50,672 nt of DNA, from positions 1-50,672 of the forward strand of contig JAFQOD010000064.1 of NCBI GenBank assembly GCA_017395685.1. Reading direction: 5' to 3'. The position numbers were made by a program, and so were the translations under genes. The number at the start of each line of letters is the position of its first letter. Position 1 is the first letter of the stretch. Below, in pieces: positions 37,201 to 46,561 of this stretch. Source of the stretch: Clostridia bacterium. GTDB lineage: Bacteria > Bacillota > Clostridia > Christensenellales > Aristaeellaceae. The notes beneath the pieces are model-generated. The model searched no databases. It was given only the letters and a program-made list of their open reading frames with translations, and was not told where the DNA came from.

Positions 37201-37992
37201 ATGCAAAACCGACAGAAACAGACCAGTCTGGCGGATCGCATCCCGTCCAAAGTGTGGGTTGCGCTTTCTCTGATCGCGGCACTGGCACTGTGGTGGGTGC
37301 TTTCCATCATTCCGGCTACATCACGCGCCTTCCCCAATGCCATCAAGGTCTTTGGCAATCTCAAGGTCATGTACGACCGGGGTGTGCTGTTCAAGGACAT
37401 TGCCTCCAGCCTCATCTCCGTATTCTGGGGCTATGTTCTGGGCTTTGTGATCGCGCTGCCCGTGGCCATCCTCATGGCCTGGTATAAGCCGGTCCGCTTC
37501 ATCATTGAGCCCTGGATCCAGTTCATCCGCAACATCCCCCCGCTGGCTTATGTGCCGCTGATCGTAATTGCTGCCGGCGTCGGCCGCAAGCCTCAGATCA
37601 TCGTCATCACCATCGCCTGCTTCCTCACCATGTGCATCACCATCTATCAGGGCGTGATCAACGTGGATGAGACGCTCATCAAGGCTGCCCGTGTGCTGGG
37701 CGCCAAGGACAAGGATATCTTCATCCGCGTCATCGCTCCGGCCACGCTGCCCTTCATCCTCACCGCCATCCGTCTGGGCGCATCCGTCGCCCTCACCACC
37801 CTGATCGCCGCCGAATCCACCGGCGCCACCGCCGGCCTGGGCATGCGTATCCGCAGCCTCAACAACAGCTTCGAGCCTGCGCCCATGCTTTTGTACATCA
37901 TCCTCATCGGCATACTGGGTATCACCATTGAAAAACTCATCAAGTTTGCGGAAAGGAAGCTCACGTCATGGCAGGAGAAGCGCGAAATCTGA
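37201..37992 (+). CDS. ABC transporter permease, nitrate/sulfonate/taurine family
   Basis: A 263-residue permease with about six spans of the SsuC/TauC type: ALALWWVLSIIP near the N-terminus, WIQFIRNIPPLAYVPLIVI, and the EAA-like loop LIKAARVLGAKDKDIFIRVIAPATLPFI, ending with GLGMRIRSLNNSF. AGGGG stands 10 nt before the chosen ATG; a TTG at 37192 is possible. The ATPase gene overlaps its end by 25 nt. Family members carry nitrate, sulfonates, taurine or thiamine precursors; which one cannot be told here. Confidence 0.88.
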   Translation: MQNRQKQTSLADRIPSKVWVALSLIAALALWWVLSIIPATSRAFPNAIKVFGNLKVMYDRGVLFKDIASSLISVFWGYVLGFVIALPVAILMAWYKPVRFIIEPWIQFIRNIPPLAYVPLIVIAAGVGRKPQIIVITIACFLTMCITIYQGVINVDETLIKAARVLGAKDKDIFIRVIAPATLPFILTAIRLGASVALTTLIAAESTGATAGLGMRIRSLNNSFEPAPMLLYIILIGILGITIEKLIKFAERKLTSWQEKREI

Positions 37993-38774
37993 ACGAAAAG
38001 AATGTGCGCGTAAAAATTGATAACGTGCGCAAGGTCTTCAACGGCCGCAACGGCGAAATGGTTGCCCTCAACGGAGTCTCCCTCGACATCATGGATAACG
38101 AGTTTATCTGCGTTGTCGGCCCCTCCGGCTGCGGCAAATCCACCCTGCTCAATATCATCGCCGGCCTCACCGAGCCCACCAGCGGAAAAGTATACTGCAA
38201 CGGCAAGGAAGTCACCGGCACCGGCACCGACCGGGGCGTGGTCTTCCAGCAGTATGCGCTGTTCCCCTGGCTGACGGTGAAAAAAAATGTCATGTTCGCC
38301 CTGGAAATGCGGGGCATCAAAGGCAAGGATGCTGAAGCCGAAGCCATGAAATACCTGGAAATGGTGGATCTTGCCAAGTTTGCCAACAGCTATCCCAAGG
38401 AGCTTTCCGGCGGCATGAAGCAGCGCGTGGCCATCGCCCGCGCCTATGCGGCTGAGCCCGAAGTGCTGCTGATGGATGAGCCCTTCGGCGCCCTGGATGC
38501 CCAGACCCGCACCCAGCTGCAGAGCGAACTGCTGGAAACGTGGCAGAAGAAAAGGAAGACCTGCTTCTTCATCACCCACGATGTGGATGAAGCCATCGTT
38601 CTGGCCCAGAAGGTAATCATCATGAGCGCCCGGCCGGGCCGCATCAAGGAGATCGTGGATATCACCATCCCCTATCCCCGCACCCAGGAAACCAAGATGT
38701 CCCCCGAATTCATGGAACTGAAGAATCATATCTGGTCCCAGGTTTATCAGGAATATCTTGAAGTCCGGAAGTAA
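37968..38774 (+). CDS. ABC transporter ATP-binding protein, nitrate/sulfonate/taurine family
   Basis: A 268-residue ATPase (SsuB/TauB type): Walker A GPSGCGKST at about 53, GVVFQQYALFPWLTV (the FPW motif typical of this family), signature LSGGMKQRVAIARAY, Walker B VLLMDEPFGALDA and switch His in FFITHDVDEAI. It pairs with the permease whose end it overlaps by 25 nt. AAAGGAAG precedes the ATG. The binding protein gene follows after 59 nt. Confidence 0.92.
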   Translation: MAGEARNLNEKNVRVKIDNVRKVFNGRNGEMVALNGVSLDIMDNEFICVVGPSGCGKSTLLNIIAGLTEPTSGKVYCNGKEVTGTGTDRGVVFQQYALFPWLTVKKNVMFALEMRGIKGKDAEAEAMKYLEMVDLAKFANSYPKELSGGMKQRVAIARAYAAEPEVLLMDEPFGALDAQTRTQLQSELLETWQKKRKTCFFITHDVDEAIVLAQKVIIMSARPGRIKEIVDITIPYPRTQETKMSPEFMELKNHIWSQVYQEYLEVRK

Positions 38775-38833
38775 CGCACCCCGTATTTAAGCGGCGAGTC
38801 CGTTTGAAGATATTAAAAATGGAGGAAAACCGA

Positions 38834-39811
38834 ATGAAGAAAATCTTTGCTCTCGTGATGACACTGGTCCTCGTATGCTCCTGTGGCCTCGCTCTGGCCG
38901 ACACCAAGCTCAACATTGCCTACATGCCCAACTACGCTTCCCTCTGGAGCGTTGTGACCGGCATCAATCAGGGCTACTTCGCTGAAGAAGGCCTGGACAT
39001 CCAGCTCGTCGAATTTGCCGACGGCCCCACCATCATTGCTGCCATGGAATCCGGCTCCATTGACATGGGCTACATCGGGCCCGGCGCTCACAAGCTGTGC
39101 ATCAACGGCCGCGCCAAGATCTTCGCCCTGTCCCAGATCGGCGATGCTGATCACGTACTGGCCAGCAAGAAGGCCGGCATCTCCACCATCACTGACCTCA
39201 AGGGCAAGAAGGTGGGCTACTCCTCCGGTACCTCCAGCGAAATGATCCTCAAGTATGCCCTGGAAGAAGCCAACATGACCTGGGATGATATCCAGGCCTT
39301 CGAAATGGACGCTTCCGCCCTGGTAACCGCCATGATGTCCGGTTCCATCGACGCCTGCGCCTGCTGGTCCCCCTCCACCACCACCATCATCAATGCCTCC
39401 GACGGCGATGTGTTCTCCCTGTGCTCCAACAAGACCTTCGCCCATCGCACCGTTACCCCCGCTTCCTGGATCGTGCTCAGCGGCTATCATGAAAAGAATG
39501 CCGACACCGTGCTCAAGTTCACCCGCGCCCTGTACAAGGCCATGGATTTCGGCTCCAAGCCCGAAAACTTTGAACAGGTTGCCCAGTGGGTTGCCGATCA
39601 GTGCGCTACCGATCTGCAGACCGCTCTGAATCAGACCGGCGACGCCGCCTGGCCTGCCAGCGCTGAAATCATCGCCGGCGCTCAGGATGGCACCATCGAA
39701 GGCTACTACAAGGTTCAGCAGGATGCCTTCATCGCCTCCGGCGCTGTGGCTGGCGAGGTTCCCGTTTCCGATTACGTGCTCTTCGATGTGATGATCGAGG
39801 CCGGCAAGTAA
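38834..39811 (+). CDS. ABC transporter substrate-binding protein, SsuA/TauA/NMT1-like
   Basis: A 325-residue exported binding protein. The signal region contains LVCSC, which fits a lipobox, and also LALA/D, which fits signal peptidase I. The mature part begins LNIAYMPNYASLWSVVTGINQGYFAEEGL and has ESGSIDMGYIGPGAHK, KGKKVGYSSGTSSE and SGSIDACACWSPST, the typical pattern of periplasmic binding proteins for sulfonates, nitrate or pyrimidine precursors. GGAGGAAAACCGA precedes the ATG. It ends the ABC part of the operon; a hairpin follows before the sensor kinase gene. Ligand unknown. Confidence 0.88.
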   Translation: MKKIFALVMTLVLVCSCGLALADTKLNIAYMPNYASLWSVVTGINQGYFAEEGLDIQLVEFADGPTIIAAMESGSIDMGYIGPGAHKLCINGRAKIFALSQIGDADHVLASKKAGISTITDLKGKKVGYSSGTSSEMILKYALEEANMTWDDIQAFEMDASALVTAMMSGSIDACACWSPSTTTIINASDGDVFSLCSNKTFAHRTVTPASWIVLSGYHEKNADTVLKFTRALYKAMDFGSKPENFEQVAQWVADQCATDLQTALNQTGDAAWPASAEIIAGAQDGTIEGYYKVQQDAFIASGAVAGEVPVSDYVLFDVMIEAGK

Positions 39812-39847
39812 TAACTGCCTTACCGGGCTTGCATTCCAAAGCCCATT

Positions 39848-39880
39848 GCGGCAGCCTGGTTTATGCCGGGCTGCCGCCTT
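39848..39880 (+). promoter_or_regulatory. hairpin between the ABC genes and the sensor kinase gene
   Basis: A 9-bp stem GCGGCAGCC/GGCTGCCGC with a 12-nt loop is followed by CTTTG only. It is a weak terminator or processing site in the 140-nt gap between the binding protein and the histidine kinase genes; some read-through is likely. I see no clear promoter after it. Confidence 0.5.
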
Positions 39881-39951
39881 TGCATATGATAAAAACGGCC
39901 TGAAAACCAGGGGGGAACAGCAAAAAATTCCCCGACAGGGAGGGAAACAGA

Positions 39952-41481
39952 ATGATTATACTGGTGTTGGTGCTGCTGGCACTTTCATTCATCCTGTTTC
40001 TCACGCGCAGAAACCGCGAAACCGGGCTGATCATGGCCCTTACGGCAGTGCTGGCGCTGCATTGGCTGACGGTGCTGACCTATATTGCCAAAAAAGGCGG
40101 CATTACGCCCGATATGCAAACGCTGCTTTACGGCATAAACAGCATACGCACCAGTATGCAGTATCTGGTGGTTACGCTCAAGCAGCTGGGCTATACCATG
40201 GCGGTGGGGCGTTATCTGTTCCCGCTGGTGCTGTTATGGCTGGCACTGTACTATTCCTATACGCCCGGCATTCGCCGCAGACGGTGGATCGGCTGGGCGG
40301 CCTGCACGCTGCCGCTTCTTTCGCTGGTGTGCTATTATCCGCCGGTATTTGAATGGCTGATCAGCCTGGCGCCCTGGATGCTGCAGGCGCTGGTGAATGG
40401 AACGCTGTCGTGGATCCTGCTGTATCTGGCAGCAATGGCAGGGCTGATTCTGTGGGAATACCGCGGAATTTCCATGCCCTATTACCGCCGTCTTATGCGC
40501 CGCCGCTGCGCAATGATCGTAAGCCTTACGGCCCTGTATGCCCTCTATTGCCCCCAGGATCCGGCGCAGGTATATCTGTTTTACCGCAATGAATACATGG
40601 GTGCGGTGCAGGGGCTTTGGTATCTGAATCCGGCGCTGAATATGATAAATTATCTGATGGTAGCAGCCACTTCCATCGTGTGCTCGGCAGTGGGGTTCCA
40701 TGCGCTGATGCGCAACGCCTATGAAAATCTGCGGGAAGGGCAGGAGGAAATCGCCATCCAGCGCAAGTTTGATACCGCCAGCAAGGGCGCCAGTGTATTT
40801 GTGCACTCGGTCAAAAATCAGCTTCTGGCCAACCGGGTGCTGCACAAGCGCATGGGCCAGGAACTGGCCAAGGAAAACGCAGATCCTGAAAAATTACGCG
40901 AATACCAGCGCACATTGGCCCAGGCAAACGAAGTGATGCTGCAGCGCATGGAAGAGCTTTATCACAGCGTGAAAAGCAATTTTATCACGCTGGTGCCCAC
41001 GCCTCTGGAGGCCGTATGCCAGACCGCAGCGGAGCGGTTTGGGCGCAAATATCCGGATGCGCTGCTTGAAATGAAAATTCCCGCAGATGTGCTCATCCTC
41101 TGCGATAAAATCCATATGGCAGAAACCATTTATAATCTGCTTACCAACGGCTGGGAGGCACAGCTCACCGCCGGCCGCACCCAGGAAAGCCTGTGCCTTG
41201 AATGCCATCAGGAGCGGCTGTGGACGGTGGTCGAGGTGCGGGACAAGGGCAACGGCATCACCGCCAAGCAGCGCAAACACATCTACGATCCCTTTTATTC
41301 CAGCAAAAATACCAATTTCAGCTGGGGCATGGGCCTGTATTATGTGCGCGCCACCGTGCGCAGCCATCTGGGCTCCCTCCGGGTGGATTCACGGCCCGGG
41401 CAGGGCAGCAGCTTCTATTTGCAATTGCCCCGTTACGGAAGCACCAATGATTTGATCAATGGACGGAGGAAAGAACAATGA
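39952..41481 (+). CDS. membrane-bound sensor histidine kinase
   Basis: A 509-residue kinase. The first about 250 residues hold seven to eight membrane spans with short loops (a 7TM-like sensor, no large extracytoplasmic domain). Then come a coiled linker, the dimerisation/phosphorylation segment SVFVHSVKNQLL with His285, and an HATPase domain: N box AETIYNLLTNGWEA, G1 VRDKGNGIT, F box IYDPFYSSK, G2 SWGMGLYYVRAT. It should phosphorylate the response regulator at 42738. Its stop overlaps the start of the glucose-6-phosphate isomerase gene by 4 nt (ATGA). GGGAGGGAAACAGA precedes the ATG. Confidence 0.9.
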   Translation: MIILVLVLLALSFILFLTRRNRETGLIMALTAVLALHWLTVLTYIAKKGGITPDMQTLLYGINSIRTSMQYLVVTLKQLGYTMAVGRYLFPLVLLWLALYYSYTPGIRRRRWIGWAACTLPLLSLVCYYPPVFEWLISLAPWMLQALVNGTLSWILLYLAAMAGLILWEYRGISMPYYRRLMRRRCAMIVSLTALYALYCPQDPAQVYLFYRNEYMGAVQGLWYLNPALNMINYLMVAATSIVCSAVGFHALMRNAYENLREGQEEIAIQRKFDTASKGASVFVHSVKNQLLANRVLHKRMGQELAKENADPEKLREYQRTLAQANEVMLQRMEELYHSVKSNFITLVPTPLEAVCQTAAERFGRKYPDALLEMKIPADVLILCDKIHMAETIYNLLTNGWEAQLTAGRTQESLCLECHQERLWTVVEVRDKGNGITAKQRKHIYDPFYSSKNTNFSWGMGLYYVRATVRSHLGSLRVDSRPGQGSSFYLQLPRYGSTNDLINGRRKEQ

Positions 41482-42707
41482 AGCTCCATTTCCACGGCCC
41501 TGCGGCCGATCTTCACGCCATGACGGCCCAGTGCAGCACCCTTTGGCGCAAGCTGCCGGAATGCTACGAGGGCGTGCTGGGATGGCTGGATTGCACAGCG
41601 GCCACGGAAGGCTATGTGCAGGCGGTGAAGGAAAAGGCGGCGCAATGGCGCAGCTTTGCGGATACCCTGGTGGTTGTGGGTGTAGGTGGCAGCAATCAGG
41701 CCGCCCGCGGCGTGATCGATGCACTGGGCACGGAAAACGGCCTTGAAATCGTATGGGCCGGCAATACGCTTTCCGCATGGGAGCTGCAGAAAATCCTGGA
41801 GCGCCTTAAAGGAAAAAGCGTGGTCATGCATGTGATCGCCAAAAATTTTGAAACGCTGGAGCCCGGATCTCACTACCGCGTGCTGAGAAACTGGATGGAA
41901 GGGCGCTACGACGCCCGGGAAATGGCCCGCCGGGTGGTACTCACCGGCACCGAAGGCAGCCGCCTGCATGAAATGGCAAAGGAACGGGGGCATCTTTTCC
42001 TGCCGTTCCCCAAGCCCATCGGCGGGCGTTACACAGCCTTTACGGTGGTGGGGCTTCTGCCCATTGCCGCAGCCGGCCTGGATATTGATCGCTATCTGCA
42101 GGGCGGGCTGGATATGCAATCGCTGGTGAACAACGGGGAGGATAACCCTGCCTTCCGGTATGCCGCCTGGCGCAACGCCATGCTGCCCAACGGCTTTGAT
42201 ACCGAAATGCTCGTCAGCTTTGAGCCTCGCTTTGAGCGCCTGGCCCGCTGGTGGCGGCAGCTCTTTGGTGAAAGCGAAGGCAAGGACGGCAAGGGCATCT
42301 TCCCTGCCTACAGTATGTATTCCGAAGATCTGCACTCCATCGGCCAGTATGTGCAGGGCGGCCCGAGACGGCTGCTGGAAACCTTCATCAGCGTACAGGA
42401 TGACGGCGGAAATATGCCCGTGCCGCTGGACCGCACAAGCCGCGACGGCTTTGATTATCTGGAGGGACGGGATTTCACCTTCATCAACCGTGCAGCCGAA
42501 GCCGCCACGCTCAAGGCACACAGCGAGGGGGGCGTGCCCTGTGCGGTATTTACTGTGGACAAGGTGGATGAATATGCCTTCGGGCAGCTGTATTACGCCT
42601 TCATGGCCGCCTGTGCGGTATCAGGCCGGCTGCTGGGGGTCAATCCCTTTGATCAGGAGGGCGTGGAAGCTTACAAACGCAGCATGTTCGCCATTTTGGG
42701 CAAATGA
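41478..42707 (+). CDS. pgi: glucose-6-phosphate isomerase
   Basis: A 409-residue isomerase, somewhat shorter than most bacterial enzymes (about 450 or 550). It has both SIS halves: VVVGVGGSNQAARG (phosphate site), LPFPKPIGGRYTAFTVVGLLPIA (family signature), AYSMYSEDLHSIGQYVQGG (catalytic Glu/His region) and LGVNPFDQEGVEAYK with the C-terminal catalytic Lys. It interconverts glucose-6-phosphate and fructose-6-phosphate. Unusually, it sits between a histidine kinase and its presumed response regulator and is coupled to the kinase by a 4-nt overlap. Action on a modified sugar phosphate is possible. Confidence 0.88.
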   Translation: MKLHFHGPAADLHAMTAQCSTLWRKLPECYEGVLGWLDCTAATEGYVQAVKEKAAQWRSFADTLVVVGVGGSNQAARGVIDALGTENGLEIVWAGNTLSAWELQKILERLKGKSVVMHVIAKNFETLEPGSHYRVLRNWMEGRYDAREMARRVVLTGTEGSRLHEMAKERGHLFLPFPKPIGGRYTAFTVVGLLPIAAAGLDIDRYLQGGLDMQSLVNNGEDNPAFRYAAWRNAMLPNGFDTEMLVSFEPRFERLARWWRQLFGESEGKDGKGIFPAYSMYSEDLHSIGQYVQGGPRRLLETFISVQDDGGNMPVPLDRTSRDGFDYLEGRDFTFINRAAEAATLKAHSEGGVPCAVFTVDKVDEYAFGQLYYAFMAACAVSGRLLGVNPFDQEGVEAYKRSMFAILGK

Positions 42708-42737
42708 TGATATACTGAAGGAAAGGGAGGTGCGGAT

Positions 42738-43406
42738 GTGGCCATTCGCGTTTTAGTGGCAGAAGATTTCCAGCTGCTGCGTGAGGATCTGTGCGAAACG
42801 CTCAGCGCGCAGAAGGATATCGAAGTGGTCGGCCAGGCCGCGACGGGCGCAGAGATCGTGCGCATCGCTCTGGAGACCGATTTTGATGTCATCCTCATGG
42901 ATATCGAAATGGAAACCATCAATGCCGGCATCCGCGCCACGGAAGAAATCCTTCTGAAAAAGCCGGATGCGGTGATCGTATTCCTTACCGCCCATGAAAC
43001 GGATGAGATGATCCTGCTCTCCATGGGGGCAGGCGCAGCGGATTACATCGTCAAGGGCTGCTCGGAAGAGGATATCCTGCGCCATGTGCGTATGGCAGCC
43101 ATGGGCGAAGCGCAGCTGGAAAGCCGCATCCAGCAGACGGTGCTCCGGGAATATTCCCGGCTGCAGCGCTCGGAGCAGAGCCTGCTGTTCTTTATCAATA
43201 TGGTATCCCAGCTCACCCCGGCAGAGCGTGCGCTGATCCGCTGCCTGCTGGATGAAAAGAAAATACGTGAAATTGCGCTGATTCGCTGCGTGGAAGTGGT
43301 TACCGTGAAAACGCAGATCAAGGGGCTGCTGCGCAAATTTGGCTGCAGCCGCACCAAAGAAATTGTGCAATTGGTACGTCAGTTGAAACTGGATCATTTA
43401 TTCTGA
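42738..43406 (+). CDS. NarL/LuxR-type response regulator
   Basis: A 222-residue regulator. Receiver domain at 1-125: acidic pair in VLVAEDF, phospho-acceptor Asp55 in VILMDIEM, Thr in FLTAHE and Lys in YIVKGCS. A linker follows, then a C-terminal LuxR-like helix-turn-helix (about 158-218, LTPAERALIRCLLDEKK, VEVVTVKTQIKGLLRKFG). It starts with GTG, with GGGAGG 7 nt before it. It is the likely partner of the kinase at 39952 and a candidate to bind the AGTATGA dyad upstream of this operon. Confidence 0.88.
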   Translation: MAIRVLVAEDFQLLREDLCETLSAQKDIEVVGQAATGAEIVRIALETDFDVILMDIEMETINAGIRATEEILLKKPDAVIVFLTAHETDEMILLSMGAGAADYIVKGCSEEDILRHVRMAAMGEAQLESRIQQTVLREYSRLQRSEQSLLFFINMVSQLTPAERALIRCLLDEKKIREIALIRCVEVVTVKTQIKGLLRKFGCSRTKEIVQLVRQLKLDHLF

Positions 43407-43421
43407 GGGAGGAACTGCGAT

Positions 43422-44237
43422 ATGGATTATTATCAGATTTCCGCACAGGCACTTGGAACCAACGCCAGGATCCCGCTGAAAAAGCTGGGCGACAGCGGCG
43501 AAGTCTTTTATGAACTGGCGCTTGAAATGATCACCGAGATCGAAAAAAACAACGCCCAAAACCGCCGCACAGTGTTCATCTGCCCGGTGGGCCCGGTGGG
43601 ACAATATCCCATTTTCGTGCGCCTGGTCAATGAACGCCGTGTGAGCCTGAAAAACGTGTGGTTCATCAATATGGACGAGTATCTGGATAAGGACGGCGAA
43701 TGGATTGATGAATCCAGCAAGCTCAGCTTCCATGGCTTCATGAACCGCAATGTATATACCAGAATCGATCCTGATCTGGTGATGCCGGAAAATCAGCGCA
43801 TCTTCCCCGATCCCCACAATGTGGGCTATATCCCCGCACTGATTGAGGAACTGGGCGGCGTGGATATCGCCTTTGGCGGCATCGGCATCAACGGCCATCT
43901 CGCCTTCAATGAATCCCAGGATGAGCTCACCCCCGATGAATTTGCCGCCCTCAAAACCCGGGTTCTGCCCATCAGCCGTGAGACCCGGGTGGCCAATGCC
44001 ATCGGCGATCTGAACGGCGCCATCGACGCCATGCCCACCCACTGCGTAACCATCGGCATGCATGAGATTCTCTCGGCCAGGAAGGTGCGTCTGGGCGTTT
44101 TCCGCGACTGGCATCGCTCCGTGATCCGCCAGGCGGCGTACGGCGAGGTGAGCGCGCATTTCCCGGTCACCCTGCTGCAGCGTCATCCTGACGCCTGCAT
44201 CTACGTCAATGCCAATGCAGCCATCCAGCCCTTCTGA
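43422..44237 (+). CDS. nagB: glucosamine-6-phosphate deaminase/isomerase-like protein (NagB family)
   Basis: A 271-residue NagB-fold protein. The phosphate loop is FICPVGPVGQYPIF, the ring-opening Asp85 lies in INMDEYLD, and GIGINGHLAFNE carries His159 and Glu164. At the place of the catalytic Asp141 of the Escherichia coli enzyme stands Asn157; I believe this Asn occurs in other Bacillota NagB proteins, but I cannot verify that. NagB converts glucosamine-6-phosphate to fructose-6-phosphate and ammonia. With nagA next to it, amino-sugar catabolism is the simplest role; the unusual phosphate loop leaves room for another sugar phosphate. Confidence 0.78.
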   Translation: MDYYQISAQALGTNARIPLKKLGDSGEVFYELALEMITEIEKNNAQNRRTVFICPVGPVGQYPIFVRLVNERRVSLKNVWFINMDEYLDKDGEWIDESSKLSFHGFMNRNVYTRIDPDLVMPENQRIFPDPHNVGYIPALIEELGGVDIAFGGIGINGHLAFNESQDELTPDEFAALKTRVLPISRETRVANAIGDLNGAIDAMPTHCVTIGMHEILSARKVRLGVFRDWHRSVIRQAAYGEVSAHFPVTLLQRHPDACIYVNANAAIQPF

Positions 44238-44250
44238 CGGAGGAATGCCC

Positions 44251-45390
44251 ATGAATGAAGTGCTGATTCGCGGCGGCGAGGTTTATATCGCAGGCCGCTT
44301 TGAAAAAACCGATGTGCTGATCCGGGGTGGCAAAATCGCTGCCACGGGTGCAGGGCTTTCCGCACAAGCCGTGATCGATGCCGCCGGGCTGAAGGTGGTG
44401 CCCGGCTTCATTGACGCCCATACCCATGGCGCTGCCGGCGTGGATGTGAACGCCGCCGGTGTGGAAGGGCTGCGCAAGATCGCCGCCTTCTTTGCCACCC
44501 AGGGCACCACCGCCTTCCAGGCCAGCGTTCTTACCGATACGGATGAGGTCACCTGCGGATGCCTTTCCGATATTCAGACCGTGATGCAGGATGAGGGCCG
44601 GGGGGCGCAGCTCCTGGGCGCCCATCTGGAAGGCCCCTTCCTGGCCAGCGCCTACAAGGGCGCCATGCCGGAGCATCTGCTGCAGAAGGGCAATGCCGGG
44701 CTCTTGCGCAAATGGCAAAAGGATTTCCCCGGCGTCGTGCGGTATCTGACCGTCTCCCCCGAGGTGGAGGGCGTGAATGAAATGATCCGCGAAGTGGCCC
44801 AGGATGTGGTAATTTCCATCGGCCACAGCGGCGCCGATTACGATACCGCCATGCAGGCCATTGAAAGCGGCGCACGCACCATCACCCATACCTTTAACGC
44901 CATGCGGCTTTTCCATCAGCATGAGCCCGCCATCATGGGCGCAGCGCTGGAAAGCGATTGCTTCTGCGAGGCCATCTGCGACGGCCGTCATCTGGCGCCG
45001 GGAACGGTGCGGATGCTGATCAAATGCAAGGGCCTCCGCCGCGTAATGGCGGTTACCGATTCCATCATGGCCGCCGGCCTGCCGGACGGCGATTACAAGC
45101 TGGGCGTAAACGACGTAGTGGTTGTGGACGGCGATGCCAAGCTGAAGGATACGGGCGTTCGCGCCGGATCCACCCTCACCACCATTCAGGCGCTGCGCAA
45201 TCTGGTCAGATTCACCGGCCGTCCCCTGGAAGAGGTGCTGCCGCTGCTGACCGAAAACCCCGCCGATGCCCTGCGATTGCCCGGGAAGGGCCGCATTGCC
45301 CCCGGCATGGATGCCGATCTTGCGCTCCTTACCCCTGACCTCACTGTACACCGCACCATTGTGGGCGGCTATACCGTATACGAAAATTGA
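44251..45390 (+). CDS. nagA: N-acetylglucosamine-6-phosphate deacetylase
   Basis: A 379-residue amidohydrolase. Metal and catalytic residues visible: DAHTHG, Glu in AHLEGPFL, His in SIGHSGADYD, His in ITHTFNAM, and the catalytic Asp in AVTDSIMAAG; DCFCEAICDGRHL is also typical. It removes acetate from N-acetylglucosamine-6-phosphate, giving the NagB substrate. I chose ATG at 44251 because GGAGG lies 7 nt before it; ATG at 44245 would leave only 1 nt. It starts 13 nt after nagB. Confidence 0.92.
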   Translation: MNEVLIRGGEVYIAGRFEKTDVLIRGGKIAATGAGLSAQAVIDAAGLKVVPGFIDAHTHGAAGVDVNAAGVEGLRKIAAFFATQGTTAFQASVLTDTDEVTCGCLSDIQTVMQDEGRGAQLLGAHLEGPFLASAYKGAMPEHLLQKGNAGLLRKWQKDFPGVVRYLTVSPEVEGVNEMIREVAQDVVISIGHSGADYDTAMQAIESGARTITHTFNAMRLFHQHEPAIMGAALESDCFCEAICDGRHLAPGTVRMLIKCKGLRRVMAVTDSIMAAGLPDGDYKLGVNDVVVVDGDAKLKDTGVRAGSTLTTIQALRNLVRFTGRPLEEVLPLLTENPADALRLPGKGRIAPGMDADLALLTPDLTVHRTIVGGYTVYEN

Positions 45391-45406
45391 TCGGAGGAAG
45401 AAACAC

Positions 45407-46561
45407 ATGCTGGTACCTATGAGAGCCATTCTGGAAACTGCTGAAAAATACCGCTACGGCCACGCAGCCTTCAACATGAACAGCGTAGGCCAGATCGAGG
45501 CCGCTGTACGTGTGCATGAGCTTTTGCGCTCCGGTGCAATCCTGCAGGGGGCAGAAGCATCCAACGCCTTTATGGGCGGCGAAATGGATTTCATGCATGG
45601 CAGCGCCGAAAAAAAGCGTGCGGGCGCAAAGAACATTGGTGACGCCGTAAAGAAATTCGGCGAAAACAGCTGCGTTCCCATCGCCCTGCATCTGGATCAT
45701 GGCAAGAGCCTGGAAACGGTCAAAGCCTGCATCGACGGCGGCTACACCGGCGTAATGATCGACGGCAGCTCCCTGCCCTATGAAGATAATGTGGAGCTCA
45801 CCCGCGAAGTGGTCAAGTATGCCCATCCCTACGGCGTGACCGTTGAGGCGGAATTGGGCGTGCTGGCAGGGGTGGAGGATCACGTATTCAGCACCACCTC
45901 CACCTATACCAATCCTGCCCAGGCCATTGATTTCTTCAAAAAGACCAAGTGCGATGCGCTGGCCATCAGCTACGGCACCATGCACGGCGCCAACAAGGGC
46001 AAGAATACCGTCATCCGCCGGGAAATCGCCATCGCCATCAAGGAATGCATGATGCATGAAGGCATCGATGGCTTCCTCGTCAGCCATGGCTCCTCCACCG
46101 TTCCCCAGGAATATGTGCAGCAGATCAATCAGATGGGCGGCCAATTGGAAAATGCCTACGGCATCGAAGTAGCCCAGCTGGTAGATGTGGCCAAATGCGG
46201 CATCAACAAGATCAACGTGGATACCGATATCCGTCTGGCCTGCACCCGCAATGTGATGGAGCTGTTCCGGGATCATCCCCAGCTCAAGGACAGCCCCGCT
46301 ATCGGCAGTCTCTATCAGGATATGATTGCCAATCCCCGCAATTTTGACCCGCGCAACTATGTGGGCAGCATCATGGACGCCATCATGTACGGCAAGATCG
46401 GGCACGAGCATATCAAGCTGATCGACGAATGCATGCAGAACGGCGCCATGGAGGCCATCGCTCCCCTGCTGGTGCAGTTTGGCAGCTACCGCAAGAGCCA
46501 CCTGATCGAAGCGGTCACCCTGGAACAGATGGCCGACCGCTATAAGAAGGAGGGCATCTGA
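45407..46561 (+). CDS. class II fructose-bisphosphate aldolase
   Basis: A 384-residue zinc-dependent aldolase, longer than the usual 285-360. Motifs: YGHAAFNMNSVGQ, ALHLDHG with catalytic Asp97 and zinc His98, VEAELGVLAG, ALAISYGTMHGANKG with another zinc His, LVSHGSSTVPQE and INVDTDIRLA. It cleaves fructose-1,6-bisphosphate, or a related ketose bisphosphate, to dihydroxyacetone phosphate and an aldehyde. GGAGGAAGAAACAC precedes the ATG. Its TGA overlaps the next ATG by 1 nt, coupling it to the triosephosphate isomerase. Confidence 0.88.
   Translation: MLVPMRAILETAEKYRYGHAAFNMNSVGQIEAAVRVHELLRSGAILQGAEASNAFMGGEMDFMHGSAEKKRAGAKNIGDAVKKFGENSCVPIALHLDHGKSLETVKACIDGGYTGVMIDGSSLPYEDNVELTREVVKYAHPYGVTVEAELGVLAGVEDHVFSTTSTYTNPAQAIDFFKKTKCDALAISYGTMHGANKGKNTVIRREIAIAIKECMMHEGIDGFLVSHGSSTVPQEYVQQINQMGGQLENAYGIEVAQLVDVAKCGINKINVDTDIRLACTRNVMELFRDHPQLKDSPAIGSLYQDMIANPRNFDPRNYVGSIMDAIMYGKIGHEHIKLIDECMQNGAMEAIAPLLVQFGSYRKSHLIEAVTLEQMADRYKKEGI

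Noticed and set aside
43422-44237. Calling the NagB-like protein inactive because Asn157 replaces a catalytic Asp.
   Set aside because: I believe Asn occurs at this place in other Bacillota NagB proteins, and the other residues (Asp85, His159, Glu164) are kept. Not enough to call it inactive.
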